From JAFDVJ01 sp964487505 (lineage in GTDB: Bacteria; Acidobacteriota; Blastocatellia; Pyrinomonadales; Pyrinomonadaceae), in contig CAZARD010000050.1 of NCBI GenBank assembly GCA_964487505.1, forward strand, positions 1-29,334: DNA of 29,334 nucleotides, given 5' to 3'. The position numbers and the translations under genes are program-made. The notes below the pieces were generated by a model that saw only the letters and a program-made list of their open reading frames with translations, did no database searches and was not told where the DNA came from. Below are positions 7,824-16,756 of this stretch, piece after piece (positions within the stretch are counted from its first letter, which is position 1; the number at the start of each line of letters is the position of its first letter).

Positions 7824-10800
7824 CTTCCTCCAAAGTCGTGGTATGCCTGCGCCCGCACGCGCGAGACGAAGGATTTAAGGTAGTTGGTCGCCGTGTCCCG
7901 GCTTATGACACCGCGACTCTGCGTGTTGTTCCGATCAACAATCGTCACCGGAATGTTCCCGTTGGCATCGGCATTCTGGTTGACCCAGTTCGTGATCGCG
8001 AGATTCGTTTGGTTCGCGATCTCGTTCTGGATTCCGCGCGTATCCGTCGAACGCCCGGTGACCGAAGCCTGCGAATTCGTCGTCGCCGAACGGGACGAGC
8101 TCGACGTGCTCTCGGCCGACAACGAAACGTTGGGTTCCTGCGATATCTCTGCGCTACCGCTCGTCGTCGACCCTTCGGACTGTTCGCGGGTCTGGCTCTG
8201 CGACTGCGAGACCGTGACCTGCTGCGGATTTACGGACCCGTAGATGCTGTTCGAGATCTCCTGGCTGACGGCGGCGCCGGTATGCGTGTAGGTGTAGTTT
8301 GCGAGATCGGTCTGGAGCTGGACCATTGACGCCGGCGGGATGACGCGGACCGTCTGCCCGGTCGTCGTCGAAGTGCCCTCGATCGTCGAATTGCGGGCCG
8401 CCCGGCGGACGTTTTCGGGCACGACGACGTTCGGGTTCGGTTTCAGCCCCTCGTTCTTCGGTTTCTTCGGCTTCGGCTGCGGCTTGCGGCGCGGCCGGTC
8501 GGATTGTCCATGGGCGCCGGTGGAATCAGCCAAAAGACCGAGCGGATCGACGAACTTGTAAGGTGAATTGAGCGCGTACGAATAACGGTTGAACGATTGC
8601 GGATCACGAACGTCCATCGAGGCGTTGAGCGGATCGACTGACGTGAACCGACCGAGCGCCGCGTTGTACGAACGCGCCTGCGCGAAGTCGAGGCCGGACT
8701 CGTCGTCGCGCTCGTAGCCCGTGAATCCCTGGCGTATGCCGTCCTCGCGGCCGTAACCCTGCGCCGTCGATCGCCCGCCCGTGTTTCCGACCGTTTCGGA
8801 AAGTTCGTCGCCGAACGGAAGGTAATCGTGGCGCGCGACGACGAATCCCGAACCGTTTGTGACGACGCGGGGGCTGCCGAGGTGATCGGAGGTCAGGAAC
8901 GCGGTCTTCGGAGTTACGGAAACGGTGGTCGAATACTCGGCTACGAGTTTTCCGAAGGCGTTGTAAACAAAAATCGTTTTCTCGGCCGACGAAATCTTCA
9001 TCACACGCTTTCCGGAACCGTCGAACCGATACGACTGGTCGGGCGACGGCGTTGGATTGCCCGGGGCGAAGAATTCCTTCAAACGGTTCTCGGCGTCGAA
9101 AACGAAGCGCCGGTTTGCGGCATCAAGAATGAGGTTGCCGGCGGGGTCAAAATTGTAATCGTTGATGCCGTCCTGGTCCTGATCCTGTGCGAGGCGGTTG
9201 GACGACGCCGTTACGATCGGATTCGAGATCTTCGGCGCGATCGTTTGGCCGAGAGTCGTCGTTTCGGCCTTGAATCGACGGTTGCCGAACCGGTCGTACT
9301 CGAACGCCTGCCGCCAAGTCTGCGATCCGCCGGCGGACTCGGCGGCCGAGGCCAGCCGGTTCAGAGGATCGTAAGCATAGTGTTGTGTCACGGGTCCGGA
9401 GATTCCCCGAAATGCGATCGTCTGTGAGCGCATCGAACCGTTGTTCTCAGTTGCCGGACCGTAGCCGAAATCGAGCGCGAGCAGACTCCTGTCGCCGGCC
9501 GAGTAGCCGAGTCCGACGCTGACGATCTGCTGACGCGAATTGAACGCCGCCGACTCCCATTTGCCGCTGCCCAGGCGCGCCCGTGTTTGCGCGCCTGCCG
9601 CATTGTGCTCGGCATTTGTCAGGAACGGCCGGACCGTGCCGTCGACGCGGTTCTCACTGACGGATTCAAGGCGGCCGTTGACGTCGGACCGATAGCTGAC
9701 GGTTCGGCCGGACGGATACTTCTCGGCGATCAAGTTCCCGGCAAGGTCGTATTCATATTCAGAAACAAAGATTCGGCCGTCCGTCCTCTGTTCCGAACGG
9801 GCGACGCGGCCAAAGGCGTCGAACGCGGTCGAGCGGCTGTCCGAGACGCCGGTCGAGACGCGGGTCTGCCTTCCAATTGAATTCACGGCCGGGGCACCGA
9901 GCCCCGCTCCGTCGAAGTAGAAATCGACGTCCGGCGTCGCGTCGGAGTAGTCGCGTCGGGTCTGTCGATGCAGCCGGTCGTAGGTCGCCGAAAGAGTTAT
10001 TCCGCGGGCGTCGGTCGAGCGCAGGATATTGCCGGCGGAGTCGTATTCGTAGCGCGATGACCACTGCGAATTTCCCGACAACGGATCGGTAAAGACCAGG
10101 ACCGGATTCGCGTCCTGTTCGGGTATCTTTGAATGCGTCAGGCGGCCAAGCGAATCGAACGCGAAGAAACGCGTCTGCTCGCCCTGGACCGTCTTTCGGA
10201 TATTGCCGGCGGCGTCAAAGACGTAATCGCTCGTCAGGTTCAAACCGCCCGGGTCTTCGACCACGCGGACGACCCGGCCAAGCGCGTCCAGTATTCCGCG
10301 ACGCTTCTTTCCGGCCTGATCCGTGATCGTCTTGCTCGTCCCGACAAGATCGCTGATCAGTACTCCCCAGTCGGTGGTGATCACGGATCCGTCCGGGAGC
10401 ACGAGGCGGATCAGGCGGCTCGCCTCGTCGTAAACGTGGACCGTCCAGGCTCGCGTGTCACCGGCGCGGTACGGTTCCGACCGGCGCTGAACGCGTCCGG
10501 CCGCGTCGAACTCCGTGTCCGTGAGGATGTTGCCCTTGGGATCGGCGCGCTCGGTCCGGAATTCGCGCGCGAGACCGTCGAGATAAACCGTCTCGACCGA
10601 CCATTCCGAGGCGTTGACGCGGTTCTTCGTCCGGACGAGGCTTCCGCCCGGAGCATCGACGTATTCAGTCTCCGATTCGTGGCCGGTCGGGGAGTTGTTC
10701 TGGAATGATCGCTTCGCAGTCAGCCGCAGCGATGCGGGGTCGTATTCGAAACGGGTTTCGACGCCGTTCGGGTCGCGCGCGAGCGTCTGGAGCCCGCTTG

Positions 10801-13066
10801 AAGCATCGAACGCCGATTCAGAAACCAAAGGCTGCGCCGATCCCTTTTCGCCGGTCGGGTCCGGCGCCGGTTGGACGGTCCTCGCCGGGAACGCCTGGTA
10901 GGAAGGGTCGAACTCCATCCGGGTCGGGTTTCCGTTGGCGTCGACGAGTTCGATGACGTTGCCGTAGGAATCGTACCGGGTACGGTTTGCGACGTAGGCG
11001 TCCGGGTTTGAGGCCGCGCCCTTCGAATCGTCCCAATTCCTGACGGTTGTCGCGAGGCCGCGTGGTTGTCCCGGCGAGCCCGTTGGTTCGTCGAAGACGG
11101 TTTCCGTTCGCCTGACCGTCATCCCGGCGCCGTCGCGAATCTCGACAGCGGTGATCGGCGCGACGAGATTCCGGTTCCGGTATGAGTCGCGGACCGACTG
11201 CGCGATCGACGGGTCGCTGATCAGATAGGTGTTCTCCGTCGTCCGGATCGGATTTGCCGGAAGCGGATTGCCGGCAGCGACATAACCGTATTCCGCTACG
11301 CTTCGCTTGAGGACCGGCGTCGAACGCTGATTGAGGCCTGCGGGATCATCATAGGCACTGACGGTCGTCGCCGATACACCATTGCCGTTCGCGTCATACG
11401 TTACGGTTTCGACCGATTGAATGCGCGGGTGCCAGTCGGCGAATCCGGCCGGATTCCCGTTGACGGTCCGCGGGAGCAGGGACCTGGCCCAGTTCGTGAA
11501 CTGGCGCGTGACGATGCGGTTTGACGAACTGATCAGCCGTTCCTCGAAGACCGTTCCGGCGAGAGCGTTCTCGAATCCGAACGAGCCGTCGAGCGAACCC
11601 GCGGCCAGTCCGCGGTGCATCAGCCGTTCGTTGCGCGTGCCGTCCGGATTAACGGTCGAGACGACGAACGCGTTCGGGCCTGAAGCCCGGGCGTCGAACG
11701 TCCAGATGTACGGCGCCGAAGAGGACGGCGACTCGTAAACCTCGCGCCGGACCGCTCCGCGGTTAACGTCGGCGTTCGGCCCCTGGAGGTCCGATATCGA
11801 CGCCACCTTGTCGAACGTTACCCGCTCTTCGCCGCCGGACGGCATCGTGATCCGCTCGACTTCGCCAAACACGTTGTAGCAGAAGCGATAGGTCTGCCCG
11901 CCGGCGAGTTCGACCGCGGCGAGGACGACCGGATTGAACGGCTCGTTCCGGGCGATCACCCAGGAATCAAAGTCGGAGCCGAACAGCGACCGGCCGGCGG
12001 CGCGCGTTTGCCAGGTCCCGTTCTGCAGGTACTTGTCGCCGATGAAACGAAGCTCGGCGTTGAAATCCGATAGCGCGCTCTCTTCAGGCGTCGCTCCTTT
12101 CAGGCGTTTCCAGTGAAAGCGGAACCAGATGCTGCTTCCGCCGAAGCCCGGCAGACCGACGCTTTCGACAGACGGATCGGCGGGAACCCGGGGCGTCAGC
12201 GGAATCGGTATCACGCGGCCGATCGTATCTACCCAGTAGCCGTTCGGATAACCGGCTGCCGGCTCGTGGTAGGTCGTCGAATTGCCGTTGACGTCGGAAT
12301 ACCGAACCGCTTTGCGCTTGGTCGACGACCCGTCGCCGACGATCGCCGGCCCGAATTCATAACGCGAGCCGTCCGGCAGTTGCGCGAAGTAGACGTTGTT
12401 CGAGCGGTCCTCGAAATATCGGATGTTGGATCCGTCGGTCGCGTAGTACCAGCCGTTCCAGTGGCCCGGAAGCGCCGGGTCGTTCGGGTCGCACGCCGTC
12501 CGCGGGTCGCCGTCGCCGCACAGGCTCGACGGATCGAACGTCAGGATCGCGTCGTCCATCCGCATCTCGTGCGTCTCGCCGCTCGGAAGATGGATCGCGA
12601 TGCGCTTGACCCAGGCGTTCGCGTTGTACTGCGGCGGTGTGTTCGGCGTGCAGCCCGGATTGTCGCTTCCGGCGGGCGCGCCGCCCGAGTTGTAGATGTT
12701 GTCGGCTCCGACATATTCGATGTACGGTGTCGAAAGGCTCGAGGTCCAGCCGCCGGCGCTGTTGTCGGCGAAGCGGGCGTTGTTCAGCGAAATGCAGTTG
12801 TCCGGATTGTTGACCGCCGGCTGCGATCCGGCGTAATCCAGCCGCCAGACCTTCGACGAATAGCTGATCGACACCGGGACGTCGATGCCGCGGCCGCTGT
12901 AGTTCGCAAGCGGGATCTCCAGCTCGACGCCGAGCGTCGCAGGGTTGATTCGGGCCGGCCCGCGGAGCGTCTGGTCGGCCTTGTTCTCGGTATGCTGCTG
13001 AGCCGGGATCGCGGTCGCGAGGACGGCGAGAAGCAGAATAATCGGGATCGAGAGTGTTCTGTTCAT
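7820..13066 (-). CDS. Large secreted RHS/YD-repeat protein
   Basis: This 1748-aa protein starts with a signal peptide (residues 1-22, cleavage near AIPAQQ). Residues about 30-550 are an N-terminal beta-rich region common in RHS proteins. From about residue 555 to 1400 many YD repeats follow (YDANGNG, YDSYGNV, FDSLGRLTH, YEYDLAGNL), which fold into the hollow beta-cocoon known for RHS/Tc toxins. Residues about 1410-1512 are the RHS core-associated region, with DYLPFGDE, FTGYERDDESGLDFAQARSY, GRFTSVDPL and a terminal DPLGL. The last 236 residues form the variable tail: a basic Pro/Lys stretch, then a Ser/Thr/Gln-rich low-complexity segment, then a short ordered end. I recognise no toxin domain in it. 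Shine-Dalgarno AAGGAGA (13075-13081) precedes ATG 13066. It is the middle gene of a three-gene unit. Confidence 0.9.
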   Translation of the reverse strand: MNRTLSIPIILLLAVLATAIPAQQHTENKADQTLRGPARINPATLGVELEIPLANYSGRGIDVPVSISYSSKVWRLDYAGSQPAVNNPDNCISLNNARFADNSAGGWTSSLSTPYIEYVGADNIYNSGGAPAGSDNPGCTPNTPPQYNANAWVKRIAIHLPSGETHEMRMDDAILTFDPSSLCGDGDPRTACDPNDPALPGHWNGWYYATDGSNIRYFEDRSNNVYFAQLPDGSRYEFGPAIVGDGSSTKRKAVRYSDVNGNSTTYHEPAAGYPNGYWVDTIGRVIPIPLTPRVPADPSVESVGLPGFGGSSIWFRFHWKRLKGATPEESALSDFNAELRFIGDKYLQNGTWQTRAAGRSLFGSDFDSWVIARNEPFNPVVLAAVELAGGQTYRFCYNVFGEVERITMPSGGEERVTFDKVASISDLQGPNADVNRGAVRREVYESPSSSAPYIWTFDARASGPNAFVVSTVNPDGTRNERLMHRGLAAGSLDGSFGFENALAGTVFEERLISSSNRIVTRQFTNWARSLLPRTVNGNPAGFADWHPRIQSVETVTYDANGNGVSATTVSAYDDPAGLNQRSTPVLKRSVAEYGYVAAGNPLPANPIRTTENTYLISDPSIAQSVRDSYRNRNLVAPITAVEIRDGAGMTVRRTETVFDEPTGSPGQPRGLATTVRNWDDSKGAASNPDAYVANRTRYDSYGNVIELVDANGNPTRMEFDPSYQAFPARTVQPAPDPTGEKGSAQPLVSESAFDASSGLQTLARDPNGVETRFEYDPASLRLTAKRSFQNNSPTGHESETEYVDAPGGSLVRTKNRVNASEWSVETVYLDGLAREFRTERADPKGNILTDTEFDAAGRVQRRSEPYRAGDTRAWTVHVYDEASRLIRLVLPDGSVITTDWGVLISDLVGTSKTITDQAGKKRRGILDALGRVVRVVEDPGGLNLTSDYVFDAAGNIRKTVQGEQTRFFAFDSLGRLTHSKIPEQDANPVLVFTDPLSGNSQWSSRYEYDSAGNILRSTDARGITLSATYDRLHRQTRRDYSDATPDVDFYFDGAGLGAPAVNSIGRQTRVSTGVSDSRSTAFDAFGRVARSEQRTDGRIFVSEYEYDLAGNLIAEKYPSGRTVSYRSDVNGRLESVSENRVDGTVRPFLTNAEHNAAGAQTRARLGSGKWESAAFNSRQQIVSVGLGYSAGDRSLLALDFGYGPATENNGSMRSQTIAFRGISGPVTQHYAYDPLNRLASAAESAGGSQTWRQAFEYDRFGNRRFKAETTTLGQTIAPKISNPIVTASSNRLAQDQDQDGINDYNFDPAGNLILDAANRRFVFDAENRLKEFFAPGNPTPSPDQSYRFDGSGKRVMKISSAEKTIFVYNAFGKLVAEYSTTVSVTPKTAFLTSDHLGSPRVVTNGSGFVVARHDYLPFGDELSETVGNTGGRSTAQGYGREDGIRQGFTGYERDDESGLDFAQARSYNAALGRFTSVDPLNASMDVRDPQSFNRYSYALNSPYKFVDPLGLLADSTGAHGQSDRPRRKPQPKPKKPKNEGLKPNPNVVVPENVRRAARNSTIEGTSTTTGQTVRVIPPASMVQLQTDLANYTYTHTGAAVSQEISNSIYGSVNPQQVTVSQSQSQTREQSEGSTTSGSAEISQEPNVSLSAESTSSSSRSATTNSQASVTGRSTDTRGIQNEIANQTNLAITNWVNQNADANGNIPVTIVDRNNTQSRGVISRDTATNYLKSFVSRVRAQAYHDFGGR

Positions 13067-13126
13067 AGATTTGATCTCCTTGAATTGCCGCGAGCAAAGG
13101 TCGCGGGTAAGGCTGATTCCGCGCGT

Positions 13127-14251
13127 TCAGCGCCGGAAAAAAGAGGGAACCGGAATATCGCCGGCGGTGCCCCAGGCTTCCTGTCGCAGGCCGCCCGTCG
13201 AGCTTTTTCGGATGTACCAGTTGCCGTTCGCCGGACGCCAGACCGCGATGTCGGTCCGACCGTCGCCGTCGTAATCGTTGGGGACGGCGATATCGGTGGC
13301 GTCCTGCCAGGCGACGGTTCTGAACGCGCCGCCGGCAGAATCGCGGATCGCCCATTCCGAACCGTTCCGGATCGCGAGGTCGGCCCGCCCGTCGCCGTCG
13401 TAATCGCCGCTGACCGGGATCCCGTTGCTTGCGAACTGCACCGCGACGAACGCGGAGTTCGACGTGTTCTTCGTGTAGAACGTCCGGTTCGAGGCGCGCC
13501 AGACCGCGAGGTCGGCCTTGCCGTCGCCGTCGAAATCACGCGGGTCGGGCAGGTCGCCGGGCGCTCCGAACTGGGACTGCGAACTCTGGCCCGATGAGCT
13601 CAGAACGCAATACCAAGTCCCGCTCGACGCGCGGAAAACGGCGTGGTCGGTGCGGCCGTCGCCGTCGAAGTCGGCCGCGGCGGCTAGATCGCCCGCGGCG
13701 CCGAACGTCATCGTCGAGAACGTTCCATCGCTCGACCGAAGGATCCACCATTGGTTGCTCGCCGGCCGGAAGATGCTGAAATCCGTACGGCCGTCGCCGT
13801 CGAAATCTCCAGGAACGGGGACGTCGCCGTTGGTCCCCCATTGTTGTGTCGCCTGCTGCGAGCCCTCGGCGCCGCCCATCACCCACCACGTTCCGGTGGA
13901 CGGCCGCCAGACAGCGAGGTCCGAAGGGCTTGCGTCGAGCGAGTTGGCGTCGTCGACCGCCAAAAGGCGCGAACCGGCGTAGATGTACTCGCGCGCCAGT
14001 TGCGGCGTCGGTGGCGGCGAGAGGAACGGGTTGATCGGATCGAGGACCGACGATTCGGATTCGGCGAAGACGTTCCGCCGGGCGCGTTCGTGCGCGGAAC
14101 TCTCAAGATAGCTCAGTCCGCTGCCGAGAACGCCGAGCGAGACGAAGCCGAAGATGAAGAGCAGTAACCAGTTTTCCCGAATCTTCCGGCGCGTGATTGA
14201 TTCGCGGACGGTTCTTCGGTGCGGTCGATAAAGTCTTTTTGATTTGAGCAT
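13127..14251 (-). CDS. FG-GAP/VCBS repeat protein with N-terminal membrane anchor
   Basis: This 374-aa protein has a very basic N-terminus (about 27 residues), one transmembrane segment (WLLLFIFGFVSLGVLGSGLSYL, about residues 28-49), then a short linker. From about residue 105 there are repeats of about 48 residues, each with a calcium-binding DxDGDG loop. Five canonical copies are visible (DFDGDGRTD, DFDGDGRTD, DFDGDGKAD, DYDGDGRAD, DYDGDGRTD), preceded by one degenerate copy and ended by a truncated one. Such repeats form integrin-alpha-like beta-propeller blades. A strong Shine-Dalgarno (AAAGGGGG) precedes ATG 14251. The RHS gene follows after 60 nt on the same strand, so the two are probably co-transcribed and may interact at the cell surface. 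The positive-inside rule places the repeats outside the cytoplasm. Confidence 0.85.
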   Translation of the reverse strand: MLKSKRLYRPHRRTVRESITRRKIRENWLLLFIFGFVSLGVLGSGLSYLESSAHERARRNVFAESESSVLDPINPFLSPPPTPQLAREYIYAGSRLLAVDDANSLDASPSDLAVWRPSTGTWWVMGGAEGSQQATQQWGTNGDVPVPGDFDGDGRTDFSIFRPASNQWWILRSSDGTFSTMTFGAAGDLAAAADFDGDGRTDHAVFRASSGTWYCVLSSSGQSSQSQFGAPGDLPDPRDFDGDGKADLAVWRASNRTFYTKNTSNSAFVAVQFASNGIPVSGDYDGDGRADLAIRNGSEWAIRDSAGGAFRTVAWQDATDIAVPNDYDGDGRTDIAVWRPANGNWYIRKSSTGGLRQEAWGTAGDIPVPSFFRR

Positions 14252-14377
14252 AGAGATCCCCCTTTGAGACGTGGCTGCGCCCTGCGCGCACCAACGTCAT
14301 CGGTGACGGTCGGGCCGGATTTGGTCCGGCGATTGAAGATCGGCGCGTCGGTCGCGCCGGTTACGGCAATCCCGCGA

Positions 14378-14449
14378 TCAGTCCGGATCGATCCTCGACT
14401 TTGTGAAGATCTCCGAAAAGAGAATGAAGCGGGAAGTGTGTTTCCTCAT
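14378..14449 (-). CDS. Possible 23-codon leader peptide
   Basis: A short frame begins at ATG 14449, four bases after a perfect AGGAGG (14454-14459), and ends at TGA 14378-14380. It encodes a 23-residue basic peptide starting MRKHTSRFIL. It lies in the long leader between the predicted promoter (14583-14611) and the FG-GAP gene. The strong ribosome-binding site is the only support; the spacing is somewhat short and there is no homology argument. Confidence 0.3.
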   Translation of the reverse strand: MRKHTSRFILFSEIFTKSRIDPD

Positions 14450-14539
14450 AGGGCCTCCTGTGATCATGGCGGAGCAGATGTCCGGTCAAGTATTGAGAAA
14501 TTCAGGCGTATCGTGAAGTACGCCGACTGAGTGAATGCA

Positions 14540-14558
14540 TTTCCCCTTGGCGGGGAAA
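14540..14558. promoter_or_regulatory. Hairpin in the 5' leader of the FG-GAP/RHS transcript
   Basis: TTTCCCC-TTGGC-GGGGAAA is a perfect 7-bp stem with a 5-nt loop, about 20 nt downstream of the predicted minus-strand transcription start. No T run follows on either strand, so it looks more like a leader structure or protein-binding site than a terminator. The rest of the 479-nt gap (14252-14730) holds the promoter, the possible leader peptide, and a short inverted repeat GCAAGA/TCTTGC at 14676-14694 just before the next plus-strand gene. Confidence 0.4.
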
Positions 14559-14582
14559 ATCGAAAACAATTGAGTGCCGACG

Positions 14583-14611
14583 AAATTAACACGGCTTCGA
14601 AGGCTTGTCAA
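14583..14611 (-). promoter_or_regulatory. Minus-strand promoter for the FG-GAP/RHS operon
   Basis: Read on the minus strand, a perfect -35 TTGACA (14611-14606) is followed by a 17-nt spacer and the -10-like TAATTT (14588-14583). The surrounding DNA is AT-rich compared with the coding regions. Transcription would begin near 14576 and give a leader of about 325 nt before the FG-GAP start at 14251. Confidence 0.55.
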
Positions 14612-14730
14612 TCGGAGTTGCGGTAATTTCTCAACTATTATTGCCTAACTGCTTGGCGCAATTAGCTTTAGATCTGCAAGAAAAAATCTCTTGCGTTTCC
14701 CGATCAAACAAAATAACTTAAGAGAAGGCG

Positions 14731-15603
14731 ATGCTGAACATCACAATCATCGGCGGCGGACGGGTCGGGGGCGCGTTGGCCATCGCGCTTGAGCGTGCGG
14801 GCGCGACGGTCGATGCGATCGTGACGCGGGGTTCCGCGCATCCGCAGGTCGCCGATAGCTTCGAGATCGTGGACTGGACGAAGTCAGTATCCATCGCTTC
14901 GCCGGTGATCATTATCGCGACGCGCGACGACGATATCGCGGTTACCGTCGGCCAGATCGCGGATCGGCTGACGACAGGCGATCGGATCGTCCTGCATACG
15001 TCCGGATCGATTTCGTCCGAGATCCTGTCCCCGTTACGGGCATACGGATGCCGCGTCGGATCGCTGCACCCGTTGGTTTCGGTGAGCGAGCCGCGGATCG
15101 GGGCCGAGCGGTTTGCCGAATCGTACTTTTGCCTTGAAGGCGACGCCGATGCCGTCGCTTCGGCCGAAGCGATCGTTGAATCGCTCGGCGGGAATTTCTT
15201 CTCGATCCCGACCGCGGCAAAACCGCTCTATCACGCTTCGGCGGTGACCGCGTGCGGACATCTGGTGGCGCTTTTCGATGCCGCGCTCGAAATGCTGACG
15301 ACCTGCGGGCCGTCGCGGGAAGAGTCCAAACGCGTTCTGCTCCCGCTTGTTTCGGGAACCGTCGCGAATATCGCTCGGCAGGACACGCCGCAGGCGTTGA
15401 CCGGCCCGTTCGCGCGGGCCGACGCCGGGACCGTCGCGACGCATCTCGAGTCGATCGCGGGACTGTCGCCAAGCGCCGTGAACGTTTATCTCGCGCTCGC
15501 CGAACGATCGATCGAGATCGCGGTGCGCGGCGGCGCCGATGCCGACCGCGTCAAAGAACTCGAGAAAATGATTCTGTTCGCGAAAACCTCCGGCGGATGC
15601 TAA
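14731..15603 (+). CDS. Rossmann-fold DUF2520 domain protein
   Basis: This 290-aa protein belongs to the DUF2520 family, which has an NAD(P)-binding Rossmann domain like that of F420:NADP oxidoreductase or ProC. Residues 3-20 carry the dinucleotide motif IIGGGRVGGALA. Residues about 95-130 contain the family-typical HTSGSISSEILSPLRAYG and GSLHPLVSV segments, and the C-terminal helical half contains YHASAVTACGHLVALFDAA. The substrate of this family is not established; a reductase or dehydrogenase role is inferred from the fold. The AGAAGG at 14721-14726 suits ATG 14731. The Fur-family gene follows after 11 nt, so the gene probably heads the operon that runs to the ferredoxin and membrane protein. 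Confidence 0.85.
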   Translation: MLNITIIGGGRVGGALAIALERAGATVDAIVTRGSAHPQVADSFEIVDWTKSVSIASPVIIIATRDDDIAVTVGQIADRLTTGDRIVLHTSGSISSEILSPLRAYGCRVGSLHPLVSVSEPRIGAERFAESYFCLEGDADAVASAEAIVESLGGNFFSIPTAAKPLYHASAVTACGHLVALFDAALEMLTTCGPSREESKRVLLPLVSGTVANIARQDTPQALTGPFARADAGTVATHLESIAGLSPSAVNVYLALAERSIEIAVRGGADADRVKELEKMILFAKTSGGC

Positions 15604-15614
15604 AATCTTGACGA

Positions 15615-16136
15615 ATGAACGCTACCGAGCACGAGTTTCAGTCCGAACGCGAGATTTTTGAGGCGCACATCCGGAAGGCGGGCTTGCGCCGTACCTCGCA
15701 GCGCGACCTGATCCTCGAGATATTCCTTCGCACCGAGGATCACCTGACGATGGAGGACCTCTATTGGCTCGTCCAGAAAGAGGACCCGAGCGTCGGGCAG
15801 ACAACCGTTTATCGTACGCTGAAGCTGCTTGCCGAGGCCGGCCTCGCGCGCGAGGTGCGTTTCGGTGACGGAAAGACCTACTACGAACATCATTACAACC
15901 ACGAACATCACGATCATCTGATCTGCACCGAATGCGGCAAGGTCATCGAGTTCTTTTCGCCCGAGATCGAGGAATTGCAGGAACGGACGGCGGAGGAATA
16001 CGGATTTAGCCTGACCAACCACTCGCTCCGGATGTGGGGCGTGTGCGGTGAATGCCGGAAGTCGATCGATGAGCCGATCACCGCGACCGGCGCCCAGCCG
16101 AAGGTGAAATTGAGATCGATCGTCGGAAGCCAGTGA
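15615..16136 (+). CDS. Fur family transcriptional regulator
   Basis: This 173-aa protein is a Fur/PerR/Zur-type metal-dependent repressor. The N-terminal winged helix (residues about 17-85) contains RRTSQRDLILEIF and the recognition segment VGQTTVYRTLKLLAEAGLA. The dimerisation and metal-binding domain holds the His cluster HHYNHEHHDH (92-101), the first CxxC pair at Cys104/Cys107 and a second pair at Cys144/Cys147 that together form the structural zinc site. About 25 extra residues after the second CxxC are not conserved in the family. Whether it senses iron, zinc, manganese or peroxide cannot be read reliably from the sequence; the His-rich sensing site and the ferredoxin next door fit iron. 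I saw no clear Fur box nearby. Confidence 0.9.
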   Translation: MNATEHEFQSEREIFEAHIRKAGLRRTSQRDLILEIFLRTEDHLTMEDLYWLVQKEDPSVGQTTVYRTLKLLAEAGLAREVRFGDGKTYYEHHYNHEHHDHLICTECGKVIEFFSPEIEELQERTAEEYGFSLTNHSLRMWGVCGECRKSIDEPITATGAQPKVKLRSIVGSQ

Positions 16137-16144
16137 GAAGAAGT

Positions 16145-16756
16145 ATGGAAGCTGAGCTCAAATGCACGCGGGAAAAACGCGAGGGAATTGCGGTCGTCGG
16201 AAGCTACCTTGTCGATGCCGCTGGTCGGATCGGAGTTTTCATCGCCACCGACTGCGGACGCCAGGGAGGATGCGATTCGTGCGCCGTGACGGTCACCGGC
16301 GGCGCCGGACATCTTTCCGGGGAAACCGCGGCCGAAAGGGAACAACTCAGTGCGTCGAGGCGTAAGAAGGGTGAGCGCCTGTCTTGTCAGGCGAAGATCA
16401 TCAGCCCGGGAGAAATAACGATAATGACGCAGGAACCGAAAAAGGACGAACGATCGGCGGAAGAGGTACGCGCCGAGGAATACAAAAAGGAATTTGCGGC
16501 GCTGCCGCTCGAAAAAAAGATCGAGCGACTGATGGAGCTTGAAGCGATCGCGTTTGGCGATACGCTGACATACGTCGTCAACGCGCCGTATGCCATCGGC
16601 GGGAAGATCGTCGATCTTCTCGCGCAGTACGGATTCAAGATCGAAGCGGAAGAGAAGAAAGCCAAGACGCCGCCCGAGGACCAGACCGGAGAAGAGGCGA
16701 AGGACGCGGGCGAGGCCAAGAAGCCTCGCGCCAAGTCGAAGCCGGCCAAGGAGTGA
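16145..16756 (+). CDS. 2Fe-2S ferredoxin with a C-terminal extension
   Basis: This 203-aa protein begins with a 2Fe-2S ferredoxin domain (residues about 1-95). The cluster ligands are Cys37, Cys43, Cys46 and Cys81 (CX5CX2CX34C), in the GGCDSCAV and RLSCQA contexts. Residues about 105-170 form a charged helical segment (KIERLMELEAIAFGDTLTYVV then GGKIVDLLAQYGFKIE) that I do not recognise as a named domain. The last 35 residues are Lys/Glu/Pro-rich and probably disordered. I chose ATG 16145; a GTG at 16133 overlapping the Fur stop codon would add four residues. It sits between the Fur gene and a membrane protein gene whose start overlaps its stop, so it is probably iron-regulated and passes electrons to a partner not in view. 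Confidence 0.8.
   Translation: MEAELKCTREKREGIAVVGSYLVDAAGRIGVFIATDCGRQGGCDSCAVTVTGGAGHLSGETAAEREQLSASRRKKGERLSCQAKIISPGEITIMTQEPKKDERSAEEVRAEEYKKEFAALPLEKKIERLMELEAIAFGDTLTYVVNAPYAIGGKIVDLLAQYGFKIEAEEKKAKTPPEDQTGEEAKDAGEAKKPRAKSKPAKE

Noticed and set aside
12357..13355. 332-codon minus-strand frame overlapping the RHS gene in another frame
   Set aside because: Same-strand frame-shifted shadow of the RHS N-terminus; Arg-rich with no domain.
12113..13597. 494-codon plus-strand frame opposite the RHS and FG-GAP genes
   Set aside because: Low-complexity Arg/Val/Asp translation caused by the repeat codons on the other strand; the minus-strand proteins have signal peptides and strong family motifs.
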